The position numbers and the translations under genes were made by a program. The notes beneath the pieces are model-generated. The model was not told the origin of the DNA and did no database searches. It saw only the letters and a program-made list of their open reading frames with translations. DNA of 64,000 nucleotides from positions 124,001 to 188,000 of the forward strand of contig NZ_VCGY01000004.1 of NCBI RefSeq assembly GCF_016597725.1. The letters are read 5' to 3'. Positions 1 through 8,543 of this stretch are shown piece after piece (position 1 is the stretch's first letter; every line of letters begins with the position of its first letter). This DNA is from Marinobacter sp. 1-4A. GTDB taxonomy: Bacteria; Pseudomonadota; Gammaproteobacteria; Pseudomonadales; Oleiphilaceae.

Positions 1-70
1 TGGGAATAGGGCTTTTCGTCAGTCATTGGAGGCTCTGGTTGAATATTGATGATTCGAGAATTACAGGTGT

Positions 71-1018
71 TTATATCAGGCCCACACCTTTGAGTACAAA
101 CACCCCCAAGGTTATGGTGATACTTGCCATCAACGTGGTGATCGCGATGATGTTTGCCGCAAGACGATCATTTCCACCAAGTGCCTTGGCCATCACAAAG
201 CTTGCAGCGGCGGTTGGGCTTGCGAAAAATAGGAACATCAACCCCAATTCGGCACCGGAGAAGCCTAGTGCCCAGGCGGCAGTTGTGCATAGCGTTGGTA
301 AGACCACCATTTTCATAAGCGCCGAGCTGAAGGCGGTTGAGCTATCGCTGCGCAGGGCGTTGAATGACACGGTTGCACCAATGCACAGCAGAGCGAGTGG
401 CAACGTGAGGGAAGCAAAATAATCGCCACTGGTCAGTATCCAATCAGGCAGTTGCAGGTTCAACCATGCGACGGGGATGGCTGCAAACACGGAAAGTATG
501 AGCGGGTTGCGCAATATATCTTTAAGAATACGGCGCCACTCGGGCGATCGCCCGGCCTGATACGCGGTGAGTATGATCACCGATAACGCGTTGTAAGAGA
601 GAATAACCAGCCCCAACAAGATGCTACCCGACGATAGCCCGAAATCGCCGTACAGGTTTGCCGCCAGAGCCAGCCCGACAATGCCACAGTTACCTCTGAA
701 TGCGCCTTGGACATACACCCCGCGATCTTCGTGAGTAACGCGCCAACGTGCCCATAACCAAGCCAGAAAGAAGCTTGCGAGGGTAGCAAAAAGATAGAAG
801 ACGAGCAGGTGAAAATTAAGCGATGTGTTGAGATCCGCTTTGATGATGCTGAGAAACACCAGCGTTGGAAGCGTGGCTTTGAAAACCAATGCAGAAGCGG
901 TGTTGACGAAGGTATCGTCAATCCATCCTACCTTTCTTAGCCCTAGCCCGATAAACACCATTGCGAATACCGGAAGAGTGGTTTCCAGCGTTTGTTGAAA
1001 GAGGGAGATCAAATCCAT
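71..1018 (-). CDS. AEC family transporter (auxin efflux carrier/malonate-malate permease type)
   Basis: A 315-residue integral membrane protein with about ten hydrophobic segments and the two-halved layout of the AEC family. Family members export or import small organic acids in the inner membrane; the substrate cannot be read from sequence. The start MDLISLF leads straight into the first membrane span, although the ribosome site before it is weak. It is divergent from the DUF1330 gene. The 70 bases beyond its stop to the window edge show no gene. Confidence 0.85.
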   Translation of the reverse strand: MDLISLFQQTLETTLPVFAMVFIGLGLRKVGWIDDTFVNTASALVFKATLPTLVFLSIIKADLNTSLNFHLLVFYLFATLASFFLAWLWARWRVTHEDRGVYVQGAFRGNCGIVGLALAANLYGDFGLSSGSILLGLVILSYNALSVIILTAYQAGRSPEWRRILKDILRNPLILSVFAAIPVAWLNLQLPDWILTSGDYFASLTLPLALLCIGATVSFNALRSDSSTAFSSALMKMVVLPTLCTTAAWALGFSGAELGLMFLFFASPTAAASFVMAKALGGNDRLAANIIAITTLMASITITLGVFVLKGVGLI

Positions 1019-1150
1019 TCAGGTTGGCCAGTGGTCCGGAGAGTGTCTTGCCTATGATAGATCTGACGGAAAGGTAATGAAACGGTTTACTGTAGGCCAT
1101 GAAGGGTGGGCTATAGTGGGGGCGAAATTTATCAGGACAAAGGGGTGCCC

Positions 1151-1555
1151 ATGAACGCCGTTAACCATACGCCCGCGCAGTTGAAGCAGGTTTTGGCCGA
1201 CACGCCTAAAGACCAGCCCGTCGTCATGCTAAATCTACTGAGGTTCCGTGACAGAGCAAGTTATGATGACAATTCCGGTGAGCGAAGTGGGCGTGAAGCG
1301 TATGAGCTTTATATTCAAGAGGCCGCAGCCTGTGTAAGTGCGGTGGGCGCTGAGGTGATTTGGTCTGGCCACAGCGTTGGCTCTCTTATTGCGCCGCCAG
1401 AGGAGTCTTGGGACCAAGTGCTGCTTGTTCGCTACCCGTCAATTGATGCCTTTATGGCGATGATAGAAAGCTCTGAATACAAAGGCGTGGTTAAGCATCG
1501 TACCGCTGCATTGAGTGACTCCCGATTAGTTGCAAATCTCGAACGGGAACGCTGA
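1151..1555 (+). CDS. DUF1330 domain protein
   Basis: A 134-residue protein with the ferredoxin-like alpha/beta fold typical of DUF1330 (dimeric alpha-beta barrel superfamily), including the 'VVMLNLLRFRD' first strand and the C-terminal 'VRYPSIDAFMAMIES' segment. The ATG at 1151 follows an AAGGGG ribosome site at good spacing; the frame is open further upstream to 1106 but that extension is not convincing. The biochemical role of the family is unknown. It stands alone, with a 9-base gap to the convergent azlD. Confidence 0.75.
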   Translation: MNAVNHTPAQLKQVLADTPKDQPVVMLNLLRFRDRASYDDNSGERSGREAYELYIQEAAACVSAVGAEVIWSGHSVGSLIAPPEESWDQVLLVRYPSIDAFMAMIESSEYKGVVKHRTAALSDSRLVANLERER

Positions 1556-1564
1556 GATAGACTC

Positions 1565-1915
1565 TCAGCTCACTAGCGCGACTTCAAAAACGCCGGTTTG
1601 GCTTATCAGCATATACGCCGCTGTGCCAGCTGCAATGGAGAGCAGGGCATTGCGGCGCCAAAGGTGAATGCCTACCACTAGCGCTCCTGCAAGAATGGCA
1701 TCAAGCCCCGGCACTACCGCTGCCCAATTTCCTGAACGCTGCAAAAACACCGTTGCCAGCAAAGCCATAACAGCCGCTGGCAAGAAGCGCCCGAGGTGTT
1801 TAACCAGAGGGTGCTCGGTATGACGCTCAAAAAACAGGAAAGGTATGATTCTGGTTGCAAAGGTTGCTGCAGCTGCAACGGCAATGAATGCAACAAGGTA
1901 ACTTGTATCAGACAT
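1565..1915 (-). CDS. azlD: Branched-chain amino acid exporter small subunit AzlD
   Basis: A roughly 116-residue, four-span hydrophobic protein of the AzlD family, with the conserved 'ATFATRIIPF' near the N-terminus. AzlC and AzlD together export branched-chain amino acids or analogues across the inner membrane. The chosen ATG (MSDTSYLV) overlaps the azlC stop by eight bases, suggesting translational coupling; an upstream ATG at 1933 is possible. Specificity is inferred from the family. Confidence 0.85.
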   Translation of the reverse strand: MSDTSYLVAFIAVAAAATFATRIIPFLFFERHTEHPLVKHLGRFLPAAVMALLATVFLQRSGNWAAVVPGLDAILAGALVVGIHLWRRNALLSIAAGTAAYMLISQTGVFEVALVS

Positions 1916-2618
1916 GACTGCGGCCCTCCGCATTGGATTTGGCTCGCAGGCTTCGGTATTGCAGTAAAAGCACGGCTGTCACGATTGCGATAGCGCCGAT
2001 GAGCTGGTGGGCTGGCGGCAGAAACATCATCGCCACACCGGCAGCCGCTGCACCTGCCCAAACTGGGAATGCGTCTCCCAGAGCCTTCAGTTGCTCTATT
2101 GTGAGAACAATAAATAAAGCCACCAATGCAAACTCGATTCCAGTACTATCGAATGCTACGTTACGACCGAGAAGAGCTCCCAAGGTGCAGCCAATCACCC
2201 AGTAGACCTGATTGAATGCCGTAATGCGGAAATCGACATCGAGTTCATGAAGTGTGTCTTGCGAACGCGTCCGGCTTGTGAGCAATGAATAGGTCTCATC
2301 AGTCAGACCAAAAATGAGATACAGCTTTTTCCAGCCAGCCTTGCGAAATTGTCCGAGCAACGAAAGGCCGTAGAAAAGGTGGCGCGCGTTGAGCACGAAC
2401 ATGGCAATGAACACTTCTAGTAAACCGGCGCTTGCGGCTAACAGGCTGACCGCCAGAATCTGGCCCGCACCGGCATAGATCACCACGCCCATAAGTGGCG
2501 CAGCCCACCATGCGTAGTCAAGCTGAGTTGTGAACAGCACCCCAAAAGCCATACCTAGAGGAAGGTATCCAAAGAGGATTGGGAGTGTGAGACGAAAAAC
2601 CAACGCGTTCATTAGCAT
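1908..2618 (-). CDS. azlC: Branched-chain amino acid exporter large subunit AzlC
   Basis: A 236-residue membrane protein of the AzlC family, recognised from the 'GYLPLGMAFGVL' opening, the 'GAGQILAVSLL' segment and 'NARHLFYGLSL'. It forms the main channel of the AzlCD exporter. It is the first gene of a two-gene minus-strand operon with azlD. An in-frame ATG two codons downstream is an alternative start; neither has a strong ribosome site. Confidence 0.88.
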   Translation of the reverse strand: MLMNALVFRLTLPILFGYLPLGMAFGVLFTTQLDYAWWAAPLMGVVIYAGAGQILAVSLLAASAGLLEVFIAMFVLNARHLFYGLSLLGQFRKAGWKKLYLIFGLTDETYSLLTSRTRSQDTLHELDVDFRITAFNQVYWVIGCTLGALLGRNVAFDSTGIEFALVALFIVLTIEQLKALGDAFPVWAGAAAAGVAMMFLPPAHQLIGAIAIVTAVLLLQYRSLRAKSNAEGRSHV

Positions 2619-2731
2619 CCAAACGTTTTGAAAGCGAGGAATGATAGTGAATCGCCGGGGATTTTGAAAGTGGGTAAGGCTTCGACTTTTTAGGCATAAT
2701 CCCTAACACGGTATGGCCTACAGGAGGGACT

Positions 2732-2983
2732 ATGAGCGACGAAACCGGGCACCGGCCCCAACCGGACCCCCGCCAAGAAAAGTTTAAGGTTGATAAAGAG
2801 TTGCTGACTAAAGAGCAACTGAATGGGCTGGCAGAAGAGTACTGCACTCGCTACCATGGGTTAAACGATACGGAAAACCCGATGGCCGAGCGAAGCCGGG
2901 TTTTGGAGGCAATTAACAAGGGCGAACTGGTAGTCTGGTTTGACCCTGTGGAGAACACAGCCGGGTTGGGTCTTCCTGAGTAA
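2732..2983 (+). CDS. Small YheU-like (UPF0270) protein
   Basis: An 83-residue soluble protein. After a charged, proline-rich leader of about 18 residues, the rest resembles the YheU/UPF0270 pattern (leucine-rich helix, an 'EYCTRYHG' segment, then 'VLEAINKGELVVWFDP'). The family has no established function. The ATG at 2732 follows a strong AGGAGGG ribosome site. It lies just upstream of gacA in the same direction, with about 100 bases between. The assignment is from eye alignment. Confidence 0.6.
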   Translation: MSDETGHRPQPDPRQEKFKVDKELLTKEQLNGLAEEYCTRYHGLNDTENPMAERSRVLEAINKGELVVWFDPVENTAGLGLPE

Positions 2984-3083
2984 CTGGTTAACCTTTTTGG
3001 GGTATTTGGGCCTGCACCTACCCCGGCGCGTCTGTAAACGTTACAATCGCGCAGGTTTTCGAAAGCGTTGTGCGAGGTGAATT

Positions 3084-3743
3084 TTGATCAGGGTATTGGT
3101 TGTAGATGACCATGAGCTGGTTCGTTCCGGGATAACCCGGATGCTCGCGGATGATCCCGATATTGATGTTATCGGCCAGTCTCCATCTGGGGAAGACGCT
3201 ATAGAGTTTGTGCGCAACGAGCGCCCGGACATCGTCTTAATGGATATCCGTATGCCTGGCATTGGTGGGTTGGAAGCCACTCGACGCATTTTACGCATTG
3301 ACGATACCGTTCGGGTGATTGTAGTAACCGCTTGTGCTGATGATCCTTACCCTGCACGGGTGATGCAAAGCGGCGCTTCTGCCTATATCACCAAAGGTGC
3401 AGATATCCGCGAAATGGTCCGTTCCATTCGCATGGCTCACTCAGGGCAACGGTATATCAGCCCAGAAATTGCCCAAAAAATGGCGCTCAAGCAATTGGGT
3501 GGCGATAAAGAGGACGAGGGAGAGTTATCGTTGTTTGATCGCCTCTCTGAGCGCGAAATGCAAATAGCGATGATGGTTGTAGACTGCCAGAAAGTGCAGG
3601 ATATTTCCGACAAGCTCTGCCTTAGCCCAAAAACGGTTAACAGCTACCGTTACCGCATTTTTGAAAAACTAGAAATCTCCAGCGATGTTGAATTGGCTCT
3701 GATGGCTGTGCGTCTTGGGTTGCTTGATGCCCACAAGGTCTGA
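3084..3743 (+). CDS. gacA: Response regulator GacA/UvrY
   Basis: A 219-residue NarL-family regulator: receiver domain (about 1-120) with acidic pair D8/D9, phosphoacceptor D54 and lysine in 'YITKGA', then a LuxR-type helix-turn-helix ('LSEREMQIAMM', 'LCLSPKTVNSYRYRIFEKL'). GacA with its kinase GacS activates rsm small RNAs that titrate RsmA/CsrA, controlling secondary metabolism, motility and biofilm. The initiator is TTG at 3084 with AGGTGA just upstream; no in-frame ATG would keep the receiver intact. The reading frame overlaps uvrC, the classic gacA-uvrC order. Confidence 0.96.
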   Translation: MIRVLVVDDHELVRSGITRMLADDPDIDVIGQSPSGEDAIEFVRNERPDIVLMDIRMPGIGGLEATRRILRIDDTVRVIVVTACADDPYPARVMQSGASAYITKGADIREMVRSIRMAHSGQRYISPEIAQKMALKQLGGDKEDEGELSLFDRLSEREMQIAMMVVDCQKVQDISDKLCLSPKTVNSYRYRIFEKLEISSDVELALMAVRLGLLDAHKV

Positions 3744-5589
3744 TTCCCCGACTGAAAGCAGCGGGGAGTTCGACAGCAAACACTTCCTGAAACAGCTAAC
3801 GGAGCGGCCCGGCGTCTACCGAATGTATGATGAAGGCGGCTCCGTGCTTTACGTGGGGAAGGCCGGAAACCTTAAAAAACGGGTCTCCAGTTATTTCCGC
3901 AAGAAAGGGCTGGCACCAAAAACGGAAGCGCTTGTTGCCAAAATCGCTTCTATTGAAGTAACCATCACCGGCAGTGAGACAGAAGCGCTATTGCTGGAGC
4001 AGAACTTAATCAAGTCTCTGCGCCCCCCGTACAATATCCTACTCAGGGATGATAAATCCTATCCGTATATCTATGTGTCTTCCCACAGTGATTACCCTTC
4101 GCTGACCTTTCGGCGTGGGCGCACTAAAAAGGGTGGTGGAACCTGGTACGGGCCGTTCCCAAGTTCTGGTGCTGTCAAAGAAAGCCTTAATGTATTGCAG
4201 AAGGTATTCCGCATAAGATCTTGTAGTGAAAGCTATTTTAGGAATCGTGCGCGTCCATGTTTGCAGTATCAAATCAACCGGTGCACGGCGCCGTGTGTAG
4301 GCTATATCTCACCCGAGGACTATCTGCAGGATATTCGTCACGCAACCATGTTTCTTGAAGGTAAAAACCCGGCCATTATCCGTGACCTGATGGACGCCAT
4401 GGAGAAAGCTGCAGAGAACCTTGAGTTCGAAAAAGCTGCTGCCTGCCGAGACCAAATCAATCACCTGCGCCATGTTCAAGAGCAGCAATCTGTAGACGGT
4501 GAGGGCGGCGATGCAGATGTTATCGCTATCGCACAAGACGCGGGAGTTGTCTGCATTGTTGTCATTATCGTGCGTGGCGGTCGAGTCTTGGGAACCAAGG
4601 ACTACTTTCCCCGTTATTCTTTGGAGCAATCCGAAGGTGAGCTATTAAGTGCTTTTCTCGGGCAATATTATTTTGGTGGAAACACGCGTCGAGAGATTCC
4701 AAAAGATGTGTTGGTTCCGGTTGAGGTTGATGGTCAGGAGCTGCTTGCTCATGCGCTTTCGGATGCAGCTAACCGGGAAACCCGTATACGTAGAAATGTA
4801 AGAGGGGAGCGACGGCGTTGGTTGGAACTGGCGATGACCAATGCCCAGCAAACGTTGCTAACACATATCGCCAGCAAAGAGACCGTGTATCGCCGTTTGC
4901 TGGCGCTGCGAGACATGCTGGAGCTCGCTGAAACCCCCTCGCGGATGGAGTGTTTCGACATTAGCCATAGCCACGGTGAAAATACCGTCGCATCCTGTGT
5001 CGTTTTCGATGAGAATGGCCCCCTTAAAAGTGATTACCGCCTGTACAATATTGAAGGTGTGAAAGCTGGTGATGATTACGATGCCATGCGTCAGGTGTTA
5101 ACGCGCCGCTACCGTCGCATGGTTGCGGGTGAGGGCAAGCGTCCGGATCTGGTGTTTATTGATGGTGGTAAGGGCCAGTTGAGCATTGCTCGGGAAGTGT
5201 TTGATGAGCTTGGGGTTTCAGATATCCCTCTGATTGGTGTAGCCAAGGGCGTAACCCGGCGTGCGGGCATGGAACAGTTGATCGACGCCATGACCGGCGA
5301 TGTGTTTCGAGTGCCAGCTGATTCCCCGGCGTTGCATTTGATTCAGCACATTCGGGACGAGTCCCACCGTTTTGCCATTACCGGGCATCGTAAAGGGCGG
5401 GACAAGAAGCGCCGCCAGTCTACACTGGAAGGTATTGAAGGAGTTGGCCCCAAAAGGCGCCGGGAGCTGATTCGGTATTTTGGTGGTATACAGGAACTAC
5501 GCAAAGCCAGTGTTGATGAGATGACCAAGGTTCAGGGCATCAGCAAATCATTGGCTGAAAACATATACGCAGCATTGCATGACGAGTAA
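3727..5589 (+). CDS. uvrC: Excinuclease ABC subunit C
   Basis: About 620 residues, normal for UvrC, the dual-incision nuclease of nucleotide excision repair. Visible in order: GIY-YIG domain ('GVYRMYDEGG', 'LYVGKAGNLKKR'), cysteine-rich linker ('RPCLQYQINRCTAPCVG'), UVR motif ('LEFEKAAACRDQINHL') for UvrB binding, RNase H-like endonuclease ('MECFDISHSHGENTVAS') and C-terminal helix-hairpin-helix pair ('IEGVGPKRRREL', 'VQGISKSLAENI'). The ATG at 3727 overlaps the gacA end by 17 bases; a TTG at 3715 is an alternative. It overlaps pgsA downstream, so the three genes are probably cotranscribed. Confidence 0.96.
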   Translation: MPTRSDSPTESSGEFDSKHFLKQLTERPGVYRMYDEGGSVLYVGKAGNLKKRVSSYFRKKGLAPKTEALVAKIASIEVTITGSETEALLLEQNLIKSLRPPYNILLRDDKSYPYIYVSSHSDYPSLTFRRGRTKKGGGTWYGPFPSSGAVKESLNVLQKVFRIRSCSESYFRNRARPCLQYQINRCTAPCVGYISPEDYLQDIRHATMFLEGKNPAIIRDLMDAMEKAAENLEFEKAAACRDQINHLRHVQEQQSVDGEGGDADVIAIAQDAGVVCIVVIIVRGGRVLGTKDYFPRYSLEQSEGELLSAFLGQYYFGGNTRREIPKDVLVPVEVDGQELLAHALSDAANRETRIRRNVRGERRRWLELAMTNAQQTLLTHIASKETVYRRLLALRDMLELAETPSRMECFDISHSHGENTVASCVVFDENGPLKSDYRLYNIEGVKAGDDYDAMRQVLTRRYRRMVAGEGKRPDLVFIDGGKGQLSIAREVFDELGVSDIPLIGVAKGVTRRAGMEQLIDAMTGDVFRVPADSPALHLIQHIRDESHRFAITGHRKGRDKKRRQSTLEGIEGVGPKRRRELIRYFGGIQELRKASVDEMTKVQGISKSLAENIYAALHDE

Positions 5590-5596
5590 TAACCGT

Positions 5597-6148
5597 ATGA
5601 ACTTACCGAACCTGCTCACACTCTCCCGCATCATCATGATTCCGGTCTTTGTGGCGGTGTTTTATCTTCCCATGCATTGGAGCTATATGGTCAGTGCAGC
5701 AATTTTTGCGCTGGCTGCGGCAACGGACTGGTTGGATGGTTATCTTGCCCGCAAGCTTGACCAGAGCACCCCGTTCGGTGCGTTTCTTGACCCGGTGGCC
5801 GACAAGCTTATGGTGGCAGTTGCACTGGCGTTATTGATTCAGGAGTATTCCGCAATTCTGGTAACCATCCCCGCAACCGTTATTATTGGCCGCGAAATCG
5901 TCATTTCTGCATTGCGAGAATGGATGGCTGAAATCGGCAGTCGTGCAAGTGTTGCAGTTTCTTACATCGGCAAGATTAAAACCACCGCTCAAATGGCATC
6001 AATTGTAGGATTGCTGGCCTTTCCTCCCGGCCAGTTTTTGTCCGATGTTTCTGTAGGTTTGCTCTATATCGCCGCCATATTAACGCTTTGGTCTATGGGG
6101 CTATACATTAAGGCAGCTTGGCCGGATTTATTCCCAGAAAAGGATTAA
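5597..6148 (+). CDS. pgsA: CDP-diacylglycerol-glycerol-3-phosphate 3-phosphatidyltransferase
   Basis: Makes phosphatidylglycerol phosphate from CDP-diacylglycerol and glycerol-3-phosphate in the inner membrane, the committed step to phosphatidylglycerol. The CDP-alcohol phosphotransferase signature is complete around residues 50-80: 'DWLDGYLAR', then G and two spaced aspartates in 'FGAFLDPVADKLM'. The start MNLPNLLTLSRI at 5597 gives 183 residues, the usual length; an ATG at 5579, overlapping the uvrC end, is possible. Its stop overlaps by four bases the stop of the convergent lipoprotein gene. Confidence 0.95.
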   Translation: MNLPNLLTLSRIIMIPVFVAVFYLPMHWSYMVSAAIFALAAATDWLDGYLARKLDQSTPFGAFLDPVADKLMVAVALALLIQEYSAILVTIPATVIIGREIVISALREWMAEIGSRASVAVSYIGKIKTTAQMASIVGLLAFPPGQFLSDVSVGLLYIAAILTLWSMGLYIKAAWPDLFPEKD

Positions 6149-6771
6149 TCCTGCCGCGTCTCACAGTTTCTCGCCCAGTCGATAAGATTTATTGCCAGCT
6201 CTTCACCGGCGTCGCCAAATGCTTGCACCACAGAGTTTATAGTTTGGTCTCCGGCTGGCGCTGATACGATGAAGTTGCTGGAGCAGAGGGTTTGCCGGGA
6301 ACGGTTATTTATTAGTTGCCCGTAAACGGTAACGGTTACCCGCGTACTGTTACCATGGTTAATTGCATGGAAGGCCGAGATTTCTGTAGCCAGTGTCAGG
6401 TCACTGTTGCTTGGGCCGGTGTCAATAACCACATCCCGAAAAACGTCGCTCGCCCTGAATGCCCCTGCGAGCATATCCCGTAGCAGAACCGGTGCCGTAT
6501 CGCGCCATCGAACCCCACCATACACAGTGAATTCCCAAGGCTCCGGCTTTGCCAAAATCCGTGAACTGTTGAAGGGCTCGGAGGCAAAGGGTGTATCAAT
6601 CCGGAGGCTTTCAGGCCTGCTCGTACCGCTTTTTTGTAATTCCGCAGGTACCGGGAAATCCATCACTCTGGGAGCTTCGGGAATGGGAAACACCGTGCAA
6701 GCCGCCAGTGCTCCCGAGACCAGCATGGCTGTGCCAAGCGTTCTGCATGTCTTTGCCGCGGGTATGATCAC
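6145..6771 (-). CDS. ABC transport auxiliary lipoprotein (PqiC/MlaD-associated type)
   Basis: A 208-residue lipoprotein with a lipobox ending 'ALAAC' (lipidated Cys25), followed by an ABC_trans_aux-like (DUF330) domain. Such proteins sit in the periplasm with MCE proteins and help pass phospholipids between membranes. It is the last gene of a four-gene minus-strand operon (permease with STAS, ATPase, MCE protein, lipoprotein), overlapping the MCE gene by four bases. Exact lipid and direction of transport cannot be read from sequence. Confidence 0.82.
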   Translation of the reverse strand: MIIPAAKTCRTLGTAMLVSGALAACTVFPIPEAPRVMDFPVPAELQKSGTSRPESLRIDTPFASEPFNSSRILAKPEPWEFTVYGGVRWRDTAPVLLRDMLAGAFRASDVFRDVVIDTGPSNSDLTLATEISAFHAINHGNSTRVTVTVYGQLINNRSRQTLCSSNFIVSAPAGDQTINSVVQAFGDAGEELAINLIDWARNCETRQD

Positions 6772-7706
6772 GGGGATACCTCCTTGATTGCCGGGCCGCC
6801 CCAGAGCGTGCCTCTGGGGTTCTCTTCCAGACGGCGGGTAAACTGATTCAGGTTTCTAAGGGTGTTGCGCAGTTCTCTTAACGCGGGGGCTAACTCACCC
6901 ATGCCCTGAAGTCCCGAGTCTAGGGCGCCTTCGTTATCTCGGGTTAGATTATCTATTCGTGCGACCGTGTCTTGAACCTTCGTCATGGCAAGGTTCATGT
7001 TGGTCATGACGGCTTTGCCTTCGTTCTGTAGCAGGGCGTTGGCGTTGTCTGAAAAATCAGAGACTTTTGATGCGGCTTCTGCTGCCCGCTGGCTGGCATT
7101 ATCCATACGTTCAAGCAAAGCCACGAGTTGGTCACGGCTGCCTAGTAGTGAATCGCTTGCCGCGCGGGCGTTGCGCAAGATGGCAGTGAGATTGTCTGTG
7201 TTTTCTTGGGAAAGCAGCTTGTTTGCGCTGGTAAGCAGCTGTTCTGCTTTGGTCAGCAGGGCTTCACCGTTGGTGAGCAGTGTTTTAAATGCAGAGGGCT
7301 CGGCGGTGATCAACGCAGGGTTATCCTTTGTGCCGTAGAGCACCGGGCTGTCCTGACTGCCGCCGCTAAACTGCACATTCATGCTGCCGGTAATATTCGC
7401 TAATACCAAACCGGCGCGGGTGTCCTTCCGCACGGGGACGCTTTGTTCCACACGTACCAAAACCCGAACGTGGCTCGGATTGGCCGGGTCCAAAGTTAGT
7501 TGAAGAACATCGCCAACTTCAACGCCGCTGTAGAGTACCGGGTTGCCTTTGGCCAAACCGCCTACCGCCTGATCAAACACAATCTCGTAATAGGCCCACT
7601 CGCGGTCTGCAGATGACTTCGCAAGCCATAGCGCAAACAACAGAGCAGCCACCACCGAAATCAGCGTAAATAGCCCTATAAGCAGGTGGTGTGCTTTCGG
7701 TTCCAT
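6768..7706 (-). CDS. MlaD-family (MCE) substrate-binding protein
   Basis: A 312-residue protein with one N-terminal membrane anchor (about residues 8-28), an MCE domain (about 38-115, 'VGGLAKGNPVLYSGVEVGDV') and a long helical tail (about 130-300). MCE proteins assemble into hexamers that carry phospholipid across the periplasm. The tail is longer than in E. coli MlaD (about 183 residues), so this belongs to the longer MCE group paired with an auxiliary lipoprotein. Seven bases separate it from the ATPase gene. Confidence 0.88.
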   Translation of the reverse strand: MEPKAHHLLIGLFTLISVVAALLFALWLAKSSADREWAYYEIVFDQAVGGLAKGNPVLYSGVEVGDVLQLTLDPANPSHVRVLVRVEQSVPVRKDTRAGLVLANITGSMNVQFSGGSQDSPVLYGTKDNPALITAEPSAFKTLLTNGEALLTKAEQLLTSANKLLSQENTDNLTAILRNARAASDSLLGSRDQLVALLERMDNASQRAAEAASKVSDFSDNANALLQNEGKAVMTNMNLAMTKVQDTVARIDNLTRDNEGALDSGLQGMGELAPALRELRNTLRNLNQFTRRLEENPRGTLWGGPAIKEVSP

Positions 7707-7712
7707 AACCTT

Positions 7713-8540
7713 TTACTCCCGTAACCGGCTCGTCTCATGAGCCCGAAATGCATAACTGGCGGCCCGCCCGCGGGGGCCCTGAAAATATTCCTGAATCCAT
7801 GCGTCGTCTGTTGCCGCTACTTTTTCAATGCGGTCTGCGACCAGAACCTTTTTCTGCGATAAAACCGCAACTCTATCGCACGTTGTGTACAGCGTATCCA
7901 AATCGTGTGTGACCAAAAACACGGTCAGCCCCAAAGCGTCCCGAAGGGTAACAATAAGCTTGTCAAAAGCCGCAGCGCCAATTGGGTCGAGGCCAGCGGT
8001 GGGCTCATCCAAAAACAAAATTTCCGGATCCATTGCCAGAGCGCGTGCCAAAGCGGCGCGTTTGACCATACCACCGGAGAGCTCTGACGGGTACTTGAGC
8101 GCCGAGTCGGCTGGTAAGCCCGTTAGGGCAAGCTTCATGCGGGCTAGCGCTTCGGCATCGGCACGGGATAGGTCGCAATGTTCAATCAATGGAAGAGCAA
8201 TGTTCTGCAACAGGTTCAATGAGGTAAACAAGGCCCCTCTTTGGAAGAGAACACCAAAGCGCTGCTCGGTGTCTGAACGCTCTACGGCGCTCAGTTCGTT
8301 GAGGTCTTTTCCGAATACTCGTATTCGACCGTCTGACGGTGTGTGCAACCCTACAATGCTTCTTAGCAGTACAGACTTGCCGGTTCCTGATCCGCCAACA
8401 ACGCCAAGAATTTCACCTTTGAACAGGTTGAGATCTAGGTTTTTGTGGACGATGTGGCTACCGAACCGATTATCAAGATTCTCGACTTCAATAACGGTTG
8501 GTGATTGGCTGGCGGCCCTACGGGCTGTTGAATTATTCAT
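7713..8540 (-). CDS. MlaF-like ABC transporter ATPase
   Basis: A 275-residue ATPase with Walker A 'GGSGTGKS', Q-loop 'FQRGALF', signature 'ELSGGMVKRAALARAL' and Walker B 'LFLDEPTAGLDP'. The 'SGGM.KR' form of the signature is typical of the MlaF/Ttg2A group, which powers phospholipid transport with an MlaE permease. It lies three bases from the permease gene and seven from the MCE gene. This could be an extra lipid transport paralogue beside a canonical mla locus elsewhere. Confidence 0.9.
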   Translation of the reverse strand: MNNSTARRAASQSPTVIEVENLDNRFGSHIVHKNLDLNLFKGEILGVVGGSGTGKSVLLRSIVGLHTPSDGRIRVFGKDLNELSAVERSDTEQRFGVLFQRGALFTSLNLLQNIALPLIEHCDLSRADAEALARMKLALTGLPADSALKYPSELSGGMVKRAALARALAMDPEILFLDEPTAGLDPIGAAAFDKLIVTLRDALGLTVFLVTHDLDTLYTTCDRVAVLSQKKVLVADRIEKVAATDDAWIQEYFQGPRGRAASYAFRAHETSRLRE

Positions 8541-8543
8541 AAG